Under the pieces are notes generated by a model. The model was not told the DNA's origin, made no database searches, and saw only the letters and a program-made list of their open reading frames with translations. Both the position numbers and the translations under genes were made by a program. Below, piece after piece: positions 9,901 through 20,397 of a stretch of DNA of 64,000 nt; within the stretch, counting starts at the first letter, position 1, and each line of letters begins with the position of its first letter. The DNA lies in the NCBI RefSeq assembly GCF_000001735.4, contig NC_003076.8:15751835-15815834 (forward strand), written 5' to 3'. This DNA is from Arabidopsis thaliana. Lineage: Eukaryota; Streptophyta; Magnoliopsida; Brassicales; Brassicaceae.

Positions 9901-11880
9901 TCAATTTCATCACCTGGTTCGGTTTTGTTTACTATAACCGGATCCAAACCGGAGTTGAGTAAGCATGAAATTAAAAACTTTTGTTTATTCAATTATGTAT
10001 TGTATTCATGAAGTTTTTTGGTTTCATGTGTTATTTGATTGAGTATTTATTTATAGAGATAGTCAATCTTCTTAGTTAAGTGTTGGTATTCAATTTATTA
10101 ATTTCCTAGTTCCATTATATCTAATCTTCCTTTAGTTTTTATGGTATTTATTTGGAAAAGTTTCAATCAAATTTCAAATTAAAGAACTAAATTTAACCTT
10201 TTAGCTGTCACTTTAATAGAATTTCAATGTAAATAACTAAATAGAAACCCTTTTTCTTACAATACTTGTAGACTTTTAGTTCAACCACTTTTGGATTTAT
10301 TTACACTCTTTAAAATATAAGATAGATAGGAAATTTTACCTAACTAAACAAAGGGAATCATATTTTTAACTTTTAATCGTAACAAAAGCCACTTTTATGG
10401 AGTATATCATCCATAGTTTAGAGTCTAAATTTCACACTATTTTGTTAATATTTAAAATAAACTTTTTACATTAGTGTGTGATGTAATTTTTGTGGTATAT
10501 TTATAAGTCGCCTAGACTCCTACAAATGTTAAGTAAAAGTGTTTTTTAAACTCTTGAAAGCTAAAGTAAATATAAAATTGTAAACCAAACACAACCCAGC
10601 TCATAAAAAGTATGAAAGCTCAGTTTTCATTTGATTTTTCTCAACGCTAACGGAATCAATCATTTGAATTAGCCATTCCGAGTCTCCTTATATTTTCATT
10701 GGAGGAATAAAAAAGATAGTTTTGAAAACAATACATATTTTAATGATGATTAATGAGTGGTCCGTTTCTAAACTAAATACTATCTCCAACCTCAAAGCAA
10801 TCTTCCGCCTTTTCGAAAGTTTTTTTCTGACATCGTCAAACATATATAATTGAAATATTAACAGAACTAATGCAACAGTGTATGAGTACAAGGTAGAGGA
10901 AGGGTAATGTTAACAGAAGTAATGCAAACGTATATGCAAAAACCTTTAAAAGTTGACACACACAAAAACTCACTACTGAAACAATTTGACCAAGGGTAAT
11001 GTTAGTGTGTTAAAATATCAAATTTAGATTGATGAACACTCTCTTTAAGACTAGACTAGAGTAGAGATTTGATTTTTTTTTCATGGATATATCATATATG
11101 CAATACATAGTCAAATTTTAATATAATATTTGTAAGAAAATAGCATATGATATCAGTTTTTTTTTTGTTTTTTTGAAAAAAAAAGCATATGATATCCTGA
11201 GTGTTTTTTTTTTTGCTTAAATAATTTTATTTATACATTTTCCTAGAATGTTATAAGTTCGTTTAGCAGTTTCAAAAGGTCCAAATTGTTACAGTTTAGA
11301 AGAAATGATTTGCATACTTTAGTGAAGAAGTAAATATATATGTAAGCATATATATATATATATATATTAACTGGATAATCCTTGAAAGAAACACTAAAGA
11401 GGCTTTTTCAAATCCTAGTTTTCTTGTGTGGTGGGGGCAAATGGCTAAAACTCTGGCCACTTTAATCATTTCATCTAAGTGGACAAATCATTGAAACCAT
11501 GTATTAATGCATAATCCATGAGACAAGATAGATACACACACATCTTGGTACAGGAATAGAACCACGGTATCTCATTGGAGACCAAACTTGAAGCAATCAC
11601 ATAACTTGAGCCGAAAGAAAAGGAATATCACAACAACCCATTTATGCCCTAAAATCATATATATAAAAAGTTGAACAGCTTCTTTCTAAGGCATGAAAAA
11701 TTATTAACATCATAAGTAAGATTATCATCCTTGTAGTCTCTCTCTTACCATGAAGCAGACGTAAAGACACATTCAATGTATCCCCATAAGTAGTAGATAG
11801 GTGACTATGATATCATCATCTTAGTCTAGATTATATGCATCTTCCTGTTTAATGTCCATTTGTGAGGAGAACTTTGAAGA
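9901..11880. other. AT-rich intergenic DNA
   Basis: No gene recognised. It contains homopolymer T runs near 11155-11215 and a TA microsatellite at 11349-11367. The rightmost few hundred bases should include the 3'UTR of the LRR receptor kinase. Confidence 0.5.
11349..11367. repeat. (TA)n microsatellite
   Basis: An uninterrupted TA run of about nine to ten units. Confidence 0.8.
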
Positions 11881-13674
11881 TCATCGAGAGGAAGTAAAGA
11901 ACTTAGATTTGATTGAGACTAATTCTCGTACCGCTTCAGCCATTCCCATCCTATCCCGTGGATATTCTTCAGAACACTTTATTCCCACTTCCAAAACTAG
12001 TCTCAACCACTCATCAACCATGGTTCTGCCTCCTCTGCTCGTGGAACACGACAATACCGACTTTGTGTAGCCGTGGAGGTTATAACCGCCACCAAATGAA
12101 TTGTCTGTCGGTTTTTTCCCAGTGAACATCTCCAAAAGTAAAACTCCAAAGCTGTAAACATCTCCTTGTATTGATGGTTTGCTTCCCATTCCATATTCTA
12201 CACATATGTCAAAGAAACAATAGATATTAAGATAGGATCATTCAGAGTTAATTATAAACAATCCTATTTAGCATACAGAGTTTTGGTTTATACCTGGTGC
12301 GGCATAGCCAATGGTACCTCTCACACCGGCAGAACTGAACTGGTTTAGAAAGGTTTTCTCATCGAAATTATAAAGGAGCCGAGCCAAACCAAAGTCACTA
12401 ACATGAGCCGTCAAATCATCGTCTAGAAGAACGTTGCTTGGCTTAATATCACAATGAGCGACAGGGTCATGACAATAAACATGCAGATACTCCAAAGCAG
12501 AAGCCACATCTATTGCTATGTTGACTTTCTCTGCAAATGTTAAAGACCTTGAGTGATTGTTTGCACTTTCCAAATCTTCTGGCTGTAGCCACATATCTAG
12601 ACTTCCTTTTGGCATGAACTCATAGACTAAAGCTCTGAAATCATTTCCTTGGGAATCAAGGCTTGAGCAAACTGTTATCAGTTTCGCAAGGTTACGGTGC
12701 CTAATACCTTTGAAAGATTCACATTCCGCTATAAAGCTTTTTGTTGCTCCATGTTTCAGGAGGTTCAAAACTTTAACCGCGACGAGTTTTTCCTCGAGGC
12801 CAAGCAATCCTTTAAACACATCACTGAAGTTGCCTGAACCAATTAGATTGCTTGAAGAGAAGCCACTTGTTGCATTATAAAGCTCTTCATAACTTATCTT
12901 CTCAAAAAACATCCCCACAGTAGTAGAATCAGATGGATTAGTATACTACCACTAACATCGTTCTTCTTCTTGAACCAAGACAAAGAAGCCACAATTATGA
13001 ATAAAAAAAGCAAAGCTACACCTACACCAACGGCAACTTTCTCTCCAAGTGAGAAAGGCTTTTTCTGCCTTGGTGATTCAATGCATGGCTTTAGTTGCAT
13101 TTCTATGACGCCTCCACATAGATTTTCATTTCCAAAGACAGAAACTGTTGTACCGTTTTGAAAAACTCCTTTCGTTGGTACGCTTCCTTCGAACTTGTTC
13201 AAGAAGATTAAAAAGACTAACCAGAATCTTTCCTTCTAGAAGATTATAGCTCATGTTCAAGTACCGAAGCCTAAATAGCATTCCTACCTCTTGAGGGATA
13301 TTACTTTGAAAAGAGTTGTCACCAAGATTAAGTGATCTGAGAAATGAGAGATTACCAATAGAAGGTGAGATCGAACCGGACAATTTGAATCCTCCAAGGT
13401 CTAGACTTGTAACTCTTTCTTGTTTCCGACCACATGTAATCCCAATCCAATGGCAAAGTGGAAAGGAGTGATTCCATGAAGCTAAGACCTCTCTCTTGTT
13501 TTCAGTAACTTGAGACTTGAACTCAAGCAAAGCTTGCATATCAGTCTCATTTGAAAACCTAGCTTGAGCAAAAACTAAGATGCAAACTTGAAGTAACATG
13601 AGAGCATTGAAAGCAAAAAAAAGAGAGATCTTCATGTCGATTATAAGAAGGATAAAAGAAAGGTTTTGCTTCAA
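11881..13674 (-). CDS. EFR-like LRR receptor kinase (subfamily XII) with most LRRs deleted; likely pseudogene
   Basis: 13674-13210 encodes a signal peptide, the LRR N-terminal cap (ETDMQALLEFKSQV, WIGITCG) and only two or three LRRs. Around 13205 the frame changes and jumps to the post-LRR segment NKFEGSVPTKGVF, NLCGG and a transmembrane helix (VAVGVGVALLFLFIIVASLSW). Around 12940 there is a second frame change before the kinase domain. The kinase exon (to 12294) has GSGNFSDVFKG, VAVKVL, HCDIKPSN and SDFGLA. A canonical 96-bp intron (12198-12293) joins AAP to EYG and the last exon ends at 11881. EFR-type receptors are plasma-membrane pattern receptors with about 20 LRRs and a non-RD kinase, as here. 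Gene models bridge the breaks with introns; a 56-nt GT-AG stretch at the second break could do so. It fits AT5G39390. Ligand binding must be lost or changed. Confidence 0.72.
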
Positions 13675-14416
13675 TTTAAAATCCCAAAAATGAAAAGACT
13701 AACACGAATTTAGCTTAATGGTTACAAAACTATAAGAAAATGGTCACCAAGAAAGCAATTTGCGTCGACTTATGAGATACGTCGTTTGAATAACACGACT
13801 TCTCATCAGTCAAACTTATGACCGTGTCAGAAAAAAAAAAAAAAACACAATCTCTTGTATTGACAAATCTTCTTTCAAACATTTGAATATTAACAACATT
13901 GATGATAGCAACTTTCGAAAAAAAAAACATAGCATATAGTTTTGTTCATACTAATGGAATCTTTACTTGTTAGAAAAGAAAGCTTTAGAATTGAAGAATC
14001 AAAAGGATCACTCTTCTTATATACCCTTATACATTCCCGCCAAAACTAACCGCTACAGGTAAAGAGAGAAAATAAGAGTAGAGAGAGAAACCTAAATTTA
14101 AAGGGAAGCTTGGCTAAATTTCAGGAGCTCCAAAAATGGAATTGCATCGTTGTTCATCGTTTTCTTCTATGAATGACCATTATCTCTATTCATGTAACAA
14201 AACCCATTTTCTCCAAAAAAAGTTGAAATTTTTCGGTTTTGTATTACCTCGCGACATCTTCTTCCTTCTCGGGTTCCCAATTCCCTCAATTTGGGAACCT
14301 GAAAATCTCTTCCTCAACTTCATGATCAATTCTTCAGGTATATAAACCCTTTGATGATAAGTTTTTTTCTTGTGGTGTACGTTATCTAACCTAATGATAT
14401 GTTTTCTTCCTTCAGA
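13675..14416. promoter_or_regulatory. Divergent promoter region, with PTEN1 5'UTR intron
   Basis: Separates the minus-strand receptor kinase from plus-strand PTEN1. A predicted PTEN1 5'UTR intron is 14338-14415 (CAG|GTATAT...CCTTCAG|A) and ends one base before the ATG. An open frame at 14136-14345 would be an upstream ORF out of frame with PTEN1; its use is unknown. Confidence 0.5.
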
Positions 14417-16088
14417 ATGGGTCTCAAGCTCTCACGAGGGCCTGTAAAAGAAAAATCACCTTTGGAATTCACAAGGGTTCACATTCTGACTTACTTCACC
14501 ACAAATTCTTACCTACGTAACTTGGTGTCCAAGAAACGAAGACGGTTAATCATCGGTGGATATGATCTCGACATGTCTTACATCTCCGACAAATTATTGG
14601 CAATGTCTTTTCCAGCTGAACGAATGAGAGCAGTCTATAGAAACCCTCTTTGGCAAGTCAAGTCCGTGCTCGATATGCGACATCCTGATCATTACAAGGT
14701 CAATAAAACAAACGTCTAATATTAAAACATCAATCAACTAGCTATTTTTATTAACATTGAAATTTGGTCAGGTCTATAATCTATGTATAGAGGAATCTTA
14801 TGATCCAGACAACTTTTATGGCCGCGTGGAGCGATTTCCGTTTGATGACAATCATGTTCCATCCCTCAAAATGATCCAACTTTTCTGTGAAAGTGTTCAT
14901 TCTTGGCTCTCATTAGATCCCAAGAACATCGCGGTTGTTCATTGCATGGTACTTTCTTAAAACCAAATCCACATTGTAGCATTGCCATATTCTAATGTAC
15001 TTTGTGCAGGCAGGAAAAGGTAGAACAGGGCTAATGGTATCGGCGTACCTTGTTTACGGTGGCATGTCAGCTGAAGAAGCTCTTGAGATGTATGCAAGCA
15101 GAAGAACAACAAACAATAATGGAGTAAGTCCTTAATTTTAGCTATGGAGTAATAGAGAATGAAGCTAATAAACAATACCATGACAGGTCTCAATACCAAG
15201 CCAACGTCGTTATGTGAAGTACTGGTCAGATTTACTTTCGTTCAGTAAAAAAGGACCTCCCGAGGTTAAATTACCGCAAGAACATAGCAGAGAGTTGTTG
15301 CGAATTAGACTTTATGATACAGCTAACGTTGATTCCGTCTTCTTTGTGGTTTCAGAACTTCAGGAGGTAATGATATATACACTTTGATGCATTGTAGACT
15401 CTGTTTCTGTTTGATATATACACTTTGATGCGATGATGTATATGATGTTAGGTTCCAAATGAGATGTATCGACCGTCTGTAGAACTTGCAAGAGGTTGTT
15501 GTAGACAATTCAAGAAAGGGTATTGTAGAAGTTCGAGTCCACGGTATTATATATCTCATGTGAACTGTGATTCAGAAGAAGATGAGGAAGTAACAGACGG
15601 AGAAGAGCCACATCTTGTTGTTCAGATGGATACAGAGAGTTCCATTATCGACGAAAAAACTTGTCTTGATTTCTACTTTGACAAACCTGTGAGAGTAAGT
15701 CACAAAACAAATATTCTTCAGACAATGTTTTTGATAAGATTTTGATAAGCATATGATTCTTGGACAGGTTAGTGGTGACATACGCATCACATTCTACCAG
15801 AAAATGATTGGAAGCCGCCTTTTTTATACTTGCTTCAACACAGCTTTTATAACCAATGGCTTACTTCAGGTAAAGAATTCTCCAGATGCCTCAAACTCAT
15901 TGTTCTCTCTTGACATTCTTATCAATGGTCATTTCTTGCTCCGGCAGTTTTCCATAGGAGAGCTAGATAAAGTTGGTGGTAACGGAAGATCGATATCTGG
16001 TCCTGATTTTAGCTTGGAGTTACTCTTTGGCCCAGCTTGTTCGAAATTCGGAAAGTTTCTTTCCCGCGATGACCTTTCTCTCTCTTGA
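14417..16088 (+). CDS. PTEN1: PTEN-type lipid/protein phosphatase PTEN1
   Basis: Seven coding exons, all joining in phase 0: 14417-14698, 14772-14948, 15010-15123, 15187-15366, 15452-15694, 15768-15869 and 15948-16088, for 412 aa. Residues 38-200 are the dual-specificity phosphatase domain, with the CX5R catalytic loop HCMAGKGRTG split across the exon 2/3 junction. The catalytic Cys and Arg are present. The rest is the C2 membrane-binding domain (LLRIRLYD, DIRITFYQK, FSIGELDKVGG, FSLELLFGPA). PTEN enzymes remove the 3-phosphate of phosphoinositides and can act on phosphotyrosine. Arabidopsis PTEN1 (AT5G39400) is pollen-specific and needed for pollen maturation. The loop has Met where animal PTEN has Lys125. 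There is no PDZ-binding tail like that of human PTEN; the protein ends DDLSLS. Confidence 0.96.
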
Positions 16089-16580
16089 GGCCTCATTTTC
16101 AGCTCATTGGATTTCAACACTTGAGTTTTTAAACGGTTCTGTTTCATCACTCAGCCACAAAAGAGGCCTGACTAGCTCAGCTGAGACCTGCAAAACACTT
16201 CAATGGCTGATAACAGTGTTTAGCATGTACAAATGCAGAGGCAAATGGGAGATCATCAAACAATGTCAGCAAACGAACCACTTTCTCAACAATGTTTTGT
16301 TTTGTTTTTGTAGCAGGGACTGCAATTTTGGTAAATGATAGACAGTAATAAGATTTATGGGATTCTCTTACCATCCATTTTTTTCATTAAGATGGTCTGT
16401 TTCCAGTTTTAAGAACCACATTCTCTGTTTTGAGTACATACATATCTCCATAGCAAACGTAAAGGAAACAGTTTTATTATTATTGGAATACAACTTACCA
16501 TCAAACTGTCTTCAATGTCACTGTGAAGCATAACATAACAACTAAAAACAGAATAGAAAAGCAGGATAAGAGATCTCTTT
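16089..16580. other. Convergent 3' intergenic region
   Basis: Tail-to-tail spacer holding both 3'UTRs of PTEN1 and the saccharopine dehydrogenase-like gene. Short frames here are not gene-like. Confidence 0.6.
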
Positions 16581-18440
16581 TTATCCTTGAGTCTTGATCT
16601 TTGAAATCAGCTCAAAAGATATACCATTATCCTCAAGTCGCTGCTGGATATCGGTTGAACCAAACACAATGCCGGGTGTGTAGACTCCTCCTTTAACTAG
16701 GCTTTCGCGCTGGCCCAAGACTATCAAACCGCATTGAACAAGTGTTATCGGGGTGGTTATATATCCAATCTCAGGTCCTGAAATTCTTGTAATGATTTCC
16801 AAGTCAGGCTTTGTTTCTCCTTGTGAAGCTAGACTCTCTTCGCTGTACCCACGACCTATGAACCACATCTTAAACGTAGCGCTTTCTACCTCTTCTTCAC
16901 TTGGACCTTTCTTCTGGAACCAACCAAGGCTGAAAACTGAAGGGAATTTCAAAAGAAGCCATCTTCCGAAGGAGAACTTGGAAAGTAAACCAAGTGACAC
17001 TCCAAGTGTAACATATCGGAATATCCCAAAGAGAGATTTGGACGTTATCTTTACACCAAAATGAGCAGGCTTGATCGATGACCAGAATGCTTCTCTCTTT
17101 TGTATCTGCTCAGGACTTTCATTAATCCCAGGAAGCCCATGTGGTTTCTCTGTTAGAGTTGTGAGAGTTCTACGAACAACTACTGCATCAGCTGAAGGTA
17201 GCTTTAAAGCCCAAAGACCAATCGTCTTCTGGTTTTCTAATGTTGGTCCTTTAGCAGGAGGACCACAAATCTGCAAATACATTCCAAACTTTAATATTAG
17301 CCAAGGCCTACTAACCAAGAATGTACAATATCAACACTATCTCATTCTCAAGCAGAATTGTCTCAATGTCACATTACGTTAAAATGCATTACTTACCGTT
17401 GGTCTTGGCCTTCTTGGTCTTGAACGTCTTAATTCTTTAAGCTTTTCTGCATTAGCAACACCTAAAACCGCAGACTCATAAGTCCCAAAGTTCCCAGCAA
17501 TTTTTTTGTCAGACTCCAAGCTAAGGTACGCTTCAATCTGGTTAGGAACCGATGGAGATACCCATTGTTTAGCATTAAAGAGAAGACCCAATTCAGCAGG
17601 AATTGAATCAAAACCACAAGCAGAAACGATTAAAGAGCCAGTCTCTTCTGCTCTATCATGGTAGTTAGCTTCCATTCTCTCCATAAACTCAGGTTCACCA
17701 CTTATATCCAAATAATCACACCTACAAAAACCATGTCCCAAAAGCAAACAAAACTTAATAAGACTACACTTTTTCATCAAGCTACAACTTTTGTCCCTAG
17801 ATACACCTATAAAGAACCATGTAGCAATCAAATGAAACTTCAAAAGATTACACTTTTTCATCAAGTTTCTAACTTTTTCTAAGCTACAAATTTTAACCAT
17901 TCTTATAAGCTACCATTTATCAAGAACTCAATAAAAATTTGATCTTTATAAGTATCACTGAAACAAAGCTCAAATGTTAACAATCACAAGTTCTCAAACT
18001 TCAAAAAATTATCAACTTTTTCCAGTTTTTAGGTTCACACTGTAACTTAAAACAAAATTGAGAAAACAGAGGAAAAGATTCACACTTTACCCTGAATCAG
18101 CACAAGCAGAGACGACAGGATCACCATGGATACGAAACGGTCCAACACAATTGAGGATGAGTTTGGTTTGAGTACAGAGACGACGAAGTGAATCAGGGTC
18201 AGATGTATCAGCAGTGAGGATAGCGACAGAGGAAGGTGGTGGGTTCGGGCGGGCGGCCCATTCGAGAGATTGGGTTAAACGGGTCGGGTTACGACCCGCT
18301 AAAGCTAGAGACTTTAACGGAGAAGAAGACGGTGTTTGAAGGAACTTGAGAGCTTCTCTGACGACGTACTTACCGGTAAATCCGGATGCTCCGAGTATGA
18401 CCATATCGTAAACCGGTTCGGGTTTTTGGGTTGGGTTCAT
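16581..18440 (-). CDS. Saccharopine dehydrogenase-like oxidoreductase (SCCPDH type)
   Basis: Three exons: 18440-18091, 17721-17397 and 17270-16581. The splices GATTCAGG|GTAAAG, TTTGTAG|GTGTG, ACCAACG|GTAAGT and TTTGCAG|ATTTG keep frame and give 454 aa. Residues 12-26 (MVILGASGFTGKYVV) are a Rossmann dinucleotide-binding motif. LILNCVGPFRIHGDPVV and CDYLDISGEPEFM are typical of the saccharopine dehydrogenase/trans-enoyl reductase family. A hydrophobic stretch (YVTLGVSLGLLSKF) in exon 3 is a feature of SCCPDH-like members, several of which are found on lipid droplets or mitochondria. It is not the bifunctional lysine-ketoglutarate reductase/SDH; the true substrate is unknown. It fits AT5G39410. 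The start codon follows an in-frame AT-poor leader and matches the family N-terminus. Confidence 0.94.
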
Positions 18441-20397
18441 CGTGATCGGAATCTAAGACGGAGAATCTTTTTGGGTTCGACGACGAAGAGATAGATATTT
18501 CGAAGATAATAATACAGTAATAGTGTCTTTATGGAGCTTTGTGTCCACCGACAACGTCGACGTTACACGTCATTGTGAGTGAAATTGTAATTTAAGGAAT
18601 AATAATCTGATTTGATTTTGATTGGTATATCAAATAGTAACACTTGACTTCACACACCATTTGTACTCATATTACGAGAACTACACGCTGTCTCAGATTT
18701 AGATATAGACAAAGAGCGGCACGTAGTGTAACTAAGATGTAACTACCTTACTACCTTAGGAAAATGTTAAACTTGTTTAACCAAGTTCTTTCTCTTTAAT
18801 TGGAAGTTTACTCGGAAAAGCTGTAAGCACCACTTGATTCGAGATATTGAGGACTAGCCTCGGATCCGATGACTTATTTGTGTTTTCTTCCGTCAAATGG
18901 TGATTTTTTTCGTTGATTTCATTTTTATTTGTGGTCTTTTTCGTATTTTTGTTTATTTCGTAGATTTCGGTCTTCTGTATCTCTTCGTTGTATCTTTGTA
19001 TTCTATAAACAAAAATAGTATAAAATATGTTACCAAAAACAATCTCTCACTAGATGCTCCAAGCGTTTGTTTTCCCTCCATTAATTGTTTCTTTGATCAC
19101 TTGCTCGCTTCCTTGCCTTCCACTGTTCCACAAACCAATTTCTTGAACTATATTGAACTTTTTTTAGCGCCTATGGATTCCGTGTAGCTAATACATTTAG
19201 AAGATGTATTGGTTCATTTCGTATTTGAGAAACCCTAACTTCGATTATGGATGTATATTTCTTGATTAATCAATCAGTTATGTTAGGACGTTAGGTGTGA
19301 CATTTTTTTATTTCTTTGGGCAAAGTTGTTGAGAATTTATGCTTCTGTTTTTCTATTGCAGATATTTGGTGGTAACGGGACTTTGTAGCATATGATGATC
19401 GATATGGGAATTTGTTGAGGTTATCGATATCTAACTGCTGAAATGTTAAAGACGATGTTAAAGCAAAAGATTAAATCCAGAAAAGTATCAACAAGGTTGG
19501 TTTAACAAACCATTATGTGAAAAGACATTACAACCAATGAGAGCACAAAAAGTTTCAATCAAGTATGTTTTTGTACTGTCAGAAATGTTTGTGTGGTGGT
19601 AACTCTATATTGATATTGATTTATGGATATAAAGTTATAAACTATCAAATGTTTTCTTCTCCTATAAGGTATATATGTGAAATTTACTTATGTGTAAAAA
19701 ACTAAAAACTAACAAAACAATGGAAATTTAAAGTTGCTGCTGAATTTGTAAAAATTAAAGTTTCCTTTTGACTGAAAAGACCCTTAAAAGCAATGCACCT
19801 GACCAACAATTATCATTACACAACTTTAATAAGCTTTAGTCTTAAACCCCACCGTCTGTTGTTTCGTACATAGAAGATATTATTAGGTCTTTTGTAAAAA
19901 CTATGATTTTTGTTAAGACATCTGAACAACTTGGGATAGATTAACTAACTAATCCACCTTAATTGTTTCTTAGCTTTTTAACTTGTCGGTTGGGTCTTCT
20001 CTCTTTCTCTGTTAGACAGGTGACAAAGCTAAATATGTCTTTTCCTTTCTCTCTCTCTTTTTTGCAAAGACAAGAGGAAAAAAAGATTACTACCCAATTT
20101 TTGTCCCATTATTCTCTCTCTTGCTGTTTTTGCGGTTGTGTTTTTGCAGCTTCCCTTACCTCTCTTTCACAAGAAGATTCAACACAAGAAAAAAAAAATG
20201 TTTCCTTTTACTTTTAGTCATTTTGTCATGTGAACTTTTTTTTTTGGTTTCCTCTTTCCCTCCTTTTTTTTCATCATCGTCTTCTTTGTGTCTTTTGTCT
20301 GCAATCCCATTTAATCTTTTGGCCTAATGTGGGGCTAATTCCCCCATATTAGACCCGTTTCCAAATCCGGAAACAGTTTTTGTTTATCTATAAACAA
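18441..20397. promoter_or_regulatory. Divergent promoter region
   Basis: Two kilobases between the head-to-head saccharopine dehydrogenase-like and CDC2C genes. A pyrimidine-rich stretch (about 20040-20310, CTTTCTCTCTC and T runs) before CDC2C is likely its leader. The short frame at 18897-19187 resembles no known protein. No repeat family is recognised. Confidence 0.5.

Noticed and set aside
14136-14345. 69-codon frame upstream of PTEN1
   Set aside because: Probably an upstream ORF or chance frame in the PTEN1 leader; out of frame with the main start after splicing.
18897-19187. 96-codon frame starting with many Phe/Val residues
   Set aside because: Built from T-rich low-complexity DNA in a divergent promoter. 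No homology signs.
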